A program made the translations under genes and the position numbers. From the NCBI GenBank assembly GCA_002386585.1, contig DGIZ01000028.1:1-20090 (forward strand): a stretch of 20,090 nucleotides of DNA, read 5' to 3'. The stretch is from Brevundimonas sp. UBA4609 (GTDB lineage Bacteria; Pseudomonadota; Alphaproteobacteria; Caulobacterales; Caulobacteraceae). Shown here one piece after another: positions 15,600-20,090 of this stretch. The notes below the pieces were generated by a model. That model had not been told where the DNA came from, did not search any database, and worked only from the letters and a program-made list of their open reading frames with translations. Numbering within the stretch: the first letter of the stretch is position 1; each line of letters opens with the position of its first letter.

Positions 15600-16022
15600 A
15601 TGGCTGAACAGGAAAAGTCCGTCATCGTCTGCGGCATCGACGGCAGCGCGCATGCTGAAACGGCGGTGCGTCAGGCGGCGCGACTGGCCAGGGCGAATGA
15701 CGCCAGGCTGGCCCTGGTGGCGGTCAATCCGCTCAGTTCGGCCAGCGGCCATCCCGACATCCGGGCCTGGAAGGCCGAGGAACAGGACGCCATCCTGGTG
15801 CGCGCGATGGCCGAGGCGCGGCGTCACTGCAAGGCGGTTGAAGCGGTGACCACGGAAGGCCACGACGTCGCTGACGCCCTGATCGCGGCGGCGGGCGCCC
15901 TGGGCGCGGACCACATCGTCGTGGGTACGGGAGACCGCAAGGGTTTGGTCAACTGGCTGATGGGCTCGACGGCCAAGGCCGTAGCCGCCCGGGCGCCCGT
16001 CAGCGTGACAATCGCCCGCTAG
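15600..16022 (+). CDS. Universal stress protein (UspA family)
   Basis: The 140-residue cytoplasmic protein is a single Usp domain. It begins with the first beta strand VIVCGIDGS and ends with the nucleotide-binding signature VVGTGDRKGLVNWLMGST followed by PVSVTI. This is the G-2x-G-9x-G-(S/T) pattern of ATP-binding family members. A strong ribosome site (GGGAGGG) precedes the ATG. It lies 11 bases after mrp and should share its transcript. The TAG stop overlaps that of the convergent ybjQ-like gene as CTAG. Its specific role is unknown. Confidence 0.9.
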   Translation: MAEQEKSVIVCGIDGSAHAETAVRQAARLARANDARLALVAVNPLSSASGHPDIRAWKAEEQDAILVRAMAEARRHCKAVEAVTTEGHDVADALIAAAGALGADHIVVGTGDRKGLVNWLMGSTAKAVAARAPVSVTIAR

Positions 16023-16339
16023 GCGGGTTCGGCCACCACGGCGGTGCCGTACGCCAGAACCTCGGTCACGCCAGGCATGATCTCGTTGGCGTCATAGCGC
16101 ATGGCCAGGATGGCGTTGGCGCCCATCTCGCGCGCATGGGCGATCAGGTCGTCATAGGCTTCCTGACGGGCGGCCTCGGCCAGTTGGACATAGGCGCCGA
16201 CCTTGCCGCCGATCATCGACTGCACCCCGCCGATGGCGTCGGAGATGACGTTGCGCGAACGCACGGTGATGCCGCGCACCACGCCCAGTTGGCGCACGAT
16301 ACGGTAACCGGCCAGGTCGTTGGTGGTCGCGACGATCAT
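16019..16339 (-). CDS. YbjQ family protein (UPF0145, heavy-metal-binding-like fold)
   Basis: The 106-residue protein matches the YbjQ/UPF0145 family. Visible hallmarks are the start IVATTNDLAGYRIVRQLGVVRGITVRSRN, the central QLAEAARQEAYDDLIAHA helix and the final strand GANAILAMRYDANE...EVLAYGTAVV. Family members form pentameric assemblies of unknown function. GAGGAG seven bases before the ATG supports the start. The folA stop lies 15 bases upstream on the same strand, so the two are probably one transcript. The 3' end shares CTAG with usp. Confidence 0.88.
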   Translation of the reverse strand: MIVATTNDLAGYRIVRQLGVVRGITVRSRNVISDAIGGVQSMIGGKVGAYVQLAEAARQEAYDDLIAHAREMGANAILAMRYDANEIMPGVTEVLAYGTAVVAEPA

Positions 16340-16354
16340 GGAAGTCTCCTCGGC

Positions 16355-16882
16355 TCAGCGGCGGTCTAGAACGGTGAAGGCGAAGGCGTGGTCATCCTTC
16401 TCGCCCGCTTCGTGCGGTTCGAACGCCGTGCGGACGAAGGCGGTTTCGTCGAAGGTCGGGAAGGCGGCGTCGCCTTGCGGTTCGGCTTCGACCTCCGTGA
16501 TGTACAGGCGACGGGCGCGGGGCAGGGCGGCGGCGAAGATCGCCGTGCCGCCGATGACGCAAACCTCGTCGACGCCATCCTCTGCGGCCTGTTCGCGGGC
16601 GATGGAAAGCGCCTCGTCCAGGTTGGAACAGACTACCGCGCCCTTGGCCAGGCCTGACTCGGCGTAGGATTCATCCTTGGTCAGGATGATGTTCAAACGG
16701 CCAGGCAGGGGTTTCAGCGGCAGGCTTTCCCAGGTCTTGCGACCCATGATGCAGGGCTTGCCGATGGTGACGGCCTTGAAGCGCTGCAGGTCCGAGCGCA
16801 GTCGCCAGGGCAGGTCGCCGTCCCGACCGATGACGCCGTTCCTGGCGCGGGCGACGACGAGGGCGATGGTGGGAACAGCCAA
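16355..16882 (-). CDS. folA: Dihydrofolate reductase
   Basis: DHFR reduces dihydrofolate to tetrahydrofolate with NADPH, regenerating the cofactor oxidised by thymidylate synthase. The 175-residue protein shows the N-terminal strand and Met20-type loop ARNGVIGRDGDLPWRL, the active-site acidic helix SDLQRFK, the NADPH-binding IMGRKTWESLP and the conserved VIGGTAIF. The frame remains open far upstream, but that part is antisense to the next gene. I take the TTG at 16882 (MAVPTIALVVARA), which gives normal length; a GTG about 11 codons upstream is an alternative. thyA lies about 1.7 kb away on the same strand. Confidence 0.94.
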   Translation of the reverse strand: MAVPTIALVVARARNGVIGRDGDLPWRLRSDLQRFKAVTIGKPCIMGRKTWESLPLKPLPGRLNIILTKDESYAESGLAKGAVVCSNLDEALSIAREQAAEDGVDEVCVIGGTAIFAAALPRARRLYITEVEAEPQGDAAFPTFDETAFVRTAFEPHEAGEKDDHAFAFTVLDRR

Positions 16883-16936
16883 GCTGATTGTCCGTTGTTG
16901 CGGGAACTTCACCTTCAAATGCCCTCGGAGCCCCGT

Positions 16937-17536
16937 GTGAACAAGTACGCCAAGCCCCTGATCGTCGGATTCATCGTCCTGCTGGTCGTTTCCTTTGTCG
17001 TCGGCTTCATGGGCGGAGCGGTCGGGGCTGATCTGGGGGTGTTGCCGATGATGGCGGGCCTGTTCGCGGGCGCCTTCACGGCCTACATCATGGCCAACCT
17101 TGCGGGGAACCGGGCCGGCGTCGCCGCATCCGACGCCGAGCGCGCCGACATCGCCAGCCTGACGCCGCCTTCGGGCAAGGCTCTGGTCATCGTCTATCGC
17201 GAAGGGTTTGTGGCTATGGCGGCGGGAATGAACCTGGCGCTTGACCGCCGGGAGTTCGCCCAGATCAAGGGCGGCAAGTTCACCGCTATTGCGGTGGATC
17301 CGGGCGAGCATGAACTGTCGGCCGGATTCGGCGGTCTGGCGGGGCCGCAGAACAATGCCGCGACCGTCAGCTTCGTGGCGCGTGAAGGCATGGTCTTCGC
17401 CTATCGGGCCACGGTGTCGATGGGCGCGGTCAAGAACAGCGTGGTGCTCGTGCCCGCGCCCGAAGACAAGGATGCGCTCAGCGCCCGGCTGGCGCGGATG
17501 CCGATGACAGCGCCGGACAGCGCCGTCTCGACCTGA
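16937..17536 (+). CDS. Membrane-anchored protein with a DUF2846-like domain
   Basis: The 199-residue product has two N-terminal membrane helices (about 7-28 and 34-55) and a soluble beta-rich domain (about 75-185). The block PPSGKALVIVYREG, then LDRREFAQIKGGKFTAIAVDPGEHELSA, resembles DUF2846-type domains, which are common in bacterial lipoproteins and membrane proteins of unknown role. I chose the GTG at 16937 because GGAG lies six bases upstream; an ATG at 16919 has no ribosome site. The gene is divergent from folA with only 54 bases between starts, and its stop abuts that of aqpZ (TGATCA). The family match is moderate and the function is unknown. Confidence 0.72.
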   Translation: MNKYAKPLIVGFIVLLVVSFVVGFMGGAVGADLGVLPMMAGLFAGAFTAYIMANLAGNRAGVAASDAERADIASLTPPSGKALVIVYREGFVAMAAGMNLALDRREFAQIKGGKFTAIAVDPGEHELSAGFGGLAGPQNNAATVSFVAREGMVFAYRATVSMGAVKNSVVLVPAPEDKDALSARLARMPMTAPDSAVST

Positions 17537-18208
17537 TCAGGCGTCCGGCTCGAGCAGTTTCAGGCGGAAGAACAAGCCGCCGATCACGGCGCCGATCGCG
17601 GGTGCGACGAAGAAGACCCAGACCTGGCTCAGCGCCTGTCCGCCCGCCAGCAGCGCGGGGCCGAAGCTGCGGGCCGGGTTGACCGACACGCCCGTCACTT
17701 GGATGCCGACGATGTGGATGACCGCCAGGGTGATGCCGATGGCCACGCCCGCGAAGGCGCCGTGACCCTTGGCGCCGGTCACGCCCAGGATGGCGATCAG
17801 GAAGATGGTGGTCGCCACGATCTCGAACGTCAGCGCCGCCTGCAGGCCGTACCCGCCCGGCGATCCCGCATCGAAGCCGTTCTGGCCCAGATTGGCGAAA
17901 CCCGTCTTGGCGATCGCGCCCAGAATGGCCGCGGCGATGATCGCGCCGATGAATTGGGCGATCCAATAGAGGATCATGTCTTTCGCGCTCATCCGTCCTG
18001 CGGCGAAGACGCCCAGGCTGACGGCCGGGTTAATGTGACACCCTGAGATGGGGCCTATGCCGTAGGCCATGGCGATGAGGGCGAAGCCGAAGGCCAGGGC
18101 GATGCCCAACTGCCCCACGTGATCGAATCCGCCCAGCACGGCTGCGCCGCACCCGAAAAGCACAAGAACAAGCGTGCCGACCAGTTCGGCGGCGAACTTC
18201 TTGACCAT
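17537..18208 (-). CDS. aqpZ: Aquaporin Z
   Basis: AqpZ is a tetrameric inner-membrane water channel. The 223-residue protein has six membrane helices and both NPA half-helices: GCHINPAVSLG (NPA at 60-62) and VNPARSFGPA (NPA at 177-179). The selectivity-filter arginine follows the second NPA at 180, and a histidine at 165 in VIHIVGIQ fits the water-selective class rather than glycerol facilitators. The stretch GSPGGYGLQAALTFEI is typical of AqpZ. GGGAGGG about five bases before the ATG supports the start. The gene lies between the MazG-like gene and the opposite-strand membrane gene. Confidence 0.95.
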   Translation of the reverse strand: MVKKFAAELVGTLVLVLFGCGAAVLGGFDHVGQLGIALAFGFALIAMAYGIGPISGCHINPAVSLGVFAAGRMSAKDMILYWIAQFIGAIIAAAILGAIAKTGFANLGQNGFDAGSPGGYGLQAALTFEIVATTIFLIAILGVTGAKGHGAFAGVAIGITLAVIHIVGIQVTGVSVNPARSFGPALLAGGQALSQVWVFFVAPAIGAVIGGLFFRLKLLEPDA

Positions 18209-18230
18209 GGAACCCTCCCGTTTCCTGTCA

Positions 18231-18244
18231 CCGCTTCGAAGCGG
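18231..18244. repeat. 14-bp perfect palindrome upstream of aqpZ
   Basis: CCGCTTCGAAGCGG is perfectly self-complementary. It lies 23 bases upstream of the aqpZ start and 55 bases beyond the MazG-like stop, both on the minus strand. It could be an operator or a stem in the aqpZ leader. It has no T tail, so it does not look like a terminator. Confidence 0.4.
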
Positions 18245-18298
18245 ATCGACGGAGGGTGCGCTCGAATCGACAGGTTCGCCAGTCGGCGTTACTCGAGT

Positions 18299-18598
18299 TT
18301 ACGTTTCGGCCTTCAGCCAGCGCAGCCACTTGCGCTCCATCGCAGCGTTCAGGTCCACGCCGGCCCGGTCGCAATAGATCAGCAGCATGCCCAGGACGTC
18401 CGCAGCCTCATCGGCCAGAGCCTGGGCGTTGGCGGCGCCGCGTGCGCGGGAGGTCAGGCGCAGGTGCTCGGCGGTCAGTTCGCCCAGTTCCTCCTGCAAC
18501 TTCAGCAAGGCCCAGTCGCGGTCACGGTCGATGGCGTGCTCACGCGCATAGATGTCGGAGATGCGGAGGACGTCCGCCTGAAGTTCGGAGAGTTTCAT
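18299..18598 (-). CDS. MazG-like nucleotide pyrophosphohydrolase
   Basis: The 99-residue protein is a single all-alpha MazG-type domain. The metal-binding pattern is present as EELGE (residues 36-40) followed by DEAADVLG (63-70), giving the ExxE...ExxD arrangement. Such enzymes hydrolyse nucleoside triphosphates to monophosphates and can clean noncanonical or excess dNTPs, for instance dUTP or dCTP. The ATG lies 14 bases after the thyA stop on the same strand, so the pair is an operon. This fits a dTTP-pool role, since dUTP/dCTP hydrolysis yields the monophosphates that feed thymidylate synthase. The actual substrate is unknown. Confidence 0.86.
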   Translation of the reverse strand: MKLSELQADVLRISDIYAREHAIDRDRDWALLKLQEELGELTAEHLRLTSRARGAANAQALADEAADVLGMLLIYCDRAGVDLNAAMERKWLRWLKAET

Positions 18599-18612
18599 GA
18601 AGAGGCGCCGCG

Positions 18613-19470
18613 TCAGACCGCGACGGCGGCCTTGATGTGCGGCCAGGATTGATAGTCGTTCACCACGAAATCGGACAGCTCGAAGCCGAACAGATCGTCT
18701 TTGTCCGCCACCGTCAGGGTGGGCAGGGGCAGGGGGGCGCGGCTCAGTTGCAGCTCTGCCTGCTCCAGGTGGTTCAGATACAGGTGGGCGTCGCCGAAGG
18801 TGTGGACGAAGTCGCCCGGCTCCAGCCCCACGACCCTGGCCAGCATGTGCGTGAGCAGGGCGTAGGAGGCGATGTTGAAGGGCACGCCCAGGAAGACGTC
18901 CGCCGAGCGTTGATATAGCTGGCAGCTCAGCTTTCCGTCGGCGACGAAGAATTGGAACAGGCAGTGACAGGGCGGCAGGGCCATGTCGTCGACATCGGCC
19001 GGATTCCAGGCGCTGACGATGTGGCGACGGCTGTTGGGATTAGTTTTCAGGCCGTGGACCAACTTCTGGATCTGGTCGATGCTCGCGCCGTTCGGGGCGG
19101 CCCAGGAGCGCCACTGCTTGCCGTACACGGGGCCCAGGTCGCCGTTCGCATCGGCCCATTCATCCCAGATGCTGACGCCGTTGTCCTTCAGCCAGGCGAT
19201 GTTGGTCTCGCCGCGCAGGAACCACAGCAGCTCGACGAAGATCGACCGCGTGTGCAGTTTCTTCGTCGTCAGCAGGGGGAAGCCCTTGGATAGGTCGAAG
19301 CGCATCTGACGGCCGAAGACGCCCAGCGTTCCCGTGCCGGTGCGGTCGTCGCGTCGCACGCCGTTGTCGAGGATGTCCCGCAACAGATTCAGATACTGCC
19401 ATTCGGGATGATCGGCGGGAACGGCCGCCGTGCGGGCTTCAAGATCAGCAAGGGCAGCTTGGGCGTTCAT
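18613..19470 (-). CDS. thyA: Thymidylate synthase
   Basis: ThyA methylates dUMP to dTMP using methylenetetrahydrofolate, which it oxidises to dihydrofolate. The 285-residue protein has the dUMP-phosphate arginine loop [10 protein letters not shown] (41-50), the [11 protein letters not shown] segment, the catalytic cysteine in [10 protein letters not shown] (Cys168) and the [18 protein letters not shown] signature. The frame extends upstream to 19542, but those residues do not resemble ThyA. I take the ATG at 19470; an ATG three codons earlier is also possible. Neither has a clear ribosome site, so a leaderless mRNA is possible. A 17-bp inverted repeat lies nine bases upstream. Confidence 0.95.
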   Translation of the reverse strand: MNAQAALADLEARTAAVPADHPEWQYLNLLRDILDNGVRRDDRTGTGTLGVFGRQMRFDLSKGFPLLTTKKLHTRSIFVELLWFLRGETNIAWLKDNGVSIWDEWADANGDLGPVYGKQWRSWAAPNGASIDQIQKLVHGLKTNPNSRRHIVSAWNPADVDDMALPPCHCLFQFFVADGKLSCQLYQRSADVFLGVPFNIASYALLTHMLARVVGLEPGDFVHTFGDAHLYLNHLEQAELQLSRAPLPLPTLTVADKDDLFGFELSDFVVNDYQSWPHIKAAVAV

Positions 19471-19479
19471 GATTCGCAT

Positions 19480-19496
19480 TGTGCATGAAATGCACA
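19480..19496. promoter_or_regulatory. Operator-like inverted repeat upstream of thyA
   Basis: TGTGCAT-GAA-ATGCACA has perfect 7-bp arms and a 3-base centre. It lies nine bases upstream of the thyA ATG, where it could overlap the promoter or the very start of the transcript. Its size and symmetry fit a dimeric repressor site. No regulator gene is visible nearby. Confidence 0.5.
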
Positions 19497-19548
19497 CGTT
19501 GAAACGGTACGAAGAGGCCTGACCTGTGGGCGAAATGATCACAAATAG

Positions 19549-19580
19549 GTACGCCCGCCATGGAACCTTGGCGGGCGTAC
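19549..19580 (-). terminator. Strong hairpin between the CsgG-like gene and thyA
   Basis: GTACGCCCGCCA pairs perfectly with TGGCGGGCGTAC (12 bp, 8-base loop), 21 bases after the stop of the CsgG-like gene. On the minus strand the tail is CTATTTGTG, moderately T-rich, so it most likely terminates that gene and separates it from thyA. Confidence 0.78.
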
Positions 19581-19601
19581 AATCAAGCTATTGATTTAGG
19601 A

Positions 19602-20090
19602 TCAGGTTCCGGGCGCGAGGCGTTCGTTCTGGACCCAGCCGACGTTGTCGTTGTCGTCCATCACCTCCCACCAGGCGCCGTCCCGGTTGCCGGTCGGATA
19701 GAGGCGCAGGCCGACTGGAAGGGCGCGTACGACCGAGCCGCCGTTGGGCGTCGAGCGCAGGGTCGCTGCCTGCTGGACGGTATAGGTCTGGATCGGGGCC
19801 TCCTGGGCCGCGGAGCCGCCTTCCAGGCCGCCCATCTGGGTCACCATGTCGGTGTAGGCCTGGATGAACGACTGGGCCACGATGCGGCCGATCTCGGTGT
19901 TTTCATAGCTGCCGCCCCCCAGGGCGCCTGCGCCGAATCCGCCCGCGCCCAGGCCCCAGCTCATGTCGCGTTTGGAGGCGTAGCCTTCGGTGACCAACTG
20001 GGTTTCCGAAGTGCGGACATTGGTCAGCGACAGGACGGTGTTGGCTTCCATGTTGCGCGTGCGCAGGCCGCCGACGATTGCGCCGGCGCG
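19602..20090 (-). CDS. CsgG-family protein with C-terminal SH3 domain (5' truncated by window edge)
   Basis: The frame is open to base 20090, so the gene enters from the right. About 162 C-terminal residues are visible. The first ~95 (AGAIVGGLRTRNMEANTV..., VRTSETQLVTEGYASKRD, a glycine-rich WGLGAGGFGAGALGGGSY loop, then IGRIVAQSFIQAYTDMVTQMGG) resemble the C-terminal half of CsgG-like outer-membrane lipoproteins. A bacterial SH3 domain of about 65 residues follows (YTVQQAATLRSTPNGGSVVRAL to DNDNVGWVQNERLA). The ATG at 20051 is internal. CsgG proper is a curli secretion pore; the SH3 extension suggests binding to peptidoglycan or another envelope polymer. No csg genes are visible. Family assignment is from recall and is moderate. 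Confidence 0.72.
   Translation of the reverse strand, partial: RAGAIVGGLRTRNMEANTVLSLTNVRTSETQLVTEGYASKRDMSWGLGAGGFGAGALGGGSYENTEIGRIVAQSFIQAYTDMVTQMGGLEGGSAAQEAPIQTYTVQQAATLRSTPNGGSVVRALPVGLRLYPTGNRDGAWWEVMDDNDNVGWVQNERLAPGT

Noticed and set aside
1..20090. CRISPR arrays, insertion sequences, toxin-antitoxin or phage-defence systems
   Set aside because: No regular direct repeats, transposase, integrase or defence-family proteins were seen on either strand.

Overview
The window is a dense, GC-rich chromosomal stretch from an alphaproteobacterium, most likely of the Caulobacterales (Brevundimonas/Caulobacter-like). The best evidence is a circularly permuted, two-piece tmRNA gene of the alphaproteobacterial type, an alphaproteobacterial SspB with a ClpX-binding tail, and a PopA-like protein with two degenerate receiver domains, a degenerate GGDEF motif and an intact c-di-GMP I-site. 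The genus is inferred from gene content. I see no insertion sequence, prophage, CRISPR array, tRNA or rRNA.

Left part (1-5800): the C-terminal half of Mfd runs in from the left edge. It converges on a large membrane protein fused to a spermidine-synthase-like domain. Divergent from that is a short pncC-tusA operon, which converges on a YihY/BrkB-family membrane protein.

Middle part (5800-12400): the popA-like gene converges on a GST-DUF4169 operon. A DUF2171 gene, a YccF gene, fumarase C, a RusA-like resolvase and a small lipoprotein gene follow. Next comes sspB, directly downstream of the permuted ssrA (tmRNA) gene on the same strand, so the tagging RNA and the adaptor that delivers tagged proteins to ClpXP are neighbours. 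A clear sigma70-type promoter drives ssrA.

Right part (12449-20090): a Tat-exported sialidase-like beta-propeller protein converges on miaA. Divergent from miaA is an mrp/apbC-usp operon. Then come folA-ybjQ, a membrane protein gene, aqpZ, and thyA with a MazG-like pyrophosphohydrolase gene. The folate/thymidylate genes thyA, mazG-like and folA lie within 3 kb but are split by aqpZ and a gene on the opposite strand. A CsgG-like/SH3 protein runs off the right edge.

Two patterns run through the window. Convergent neighbours are packed extremely tightly: three pairs share the tetranucleotide CTAG as overlapping stop codons, one pair abuts as TGATCA, and one pair overlaps by 35 bases. Several genes also appear to start with TTG or GTG. 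Intrinsic terminators occur where there is room (after the DUF2171 gene, fumC, the lipoprotein gene and the CsgG-like gene). No gene-free stretch exceeds 300 bases once ssrA is counted.
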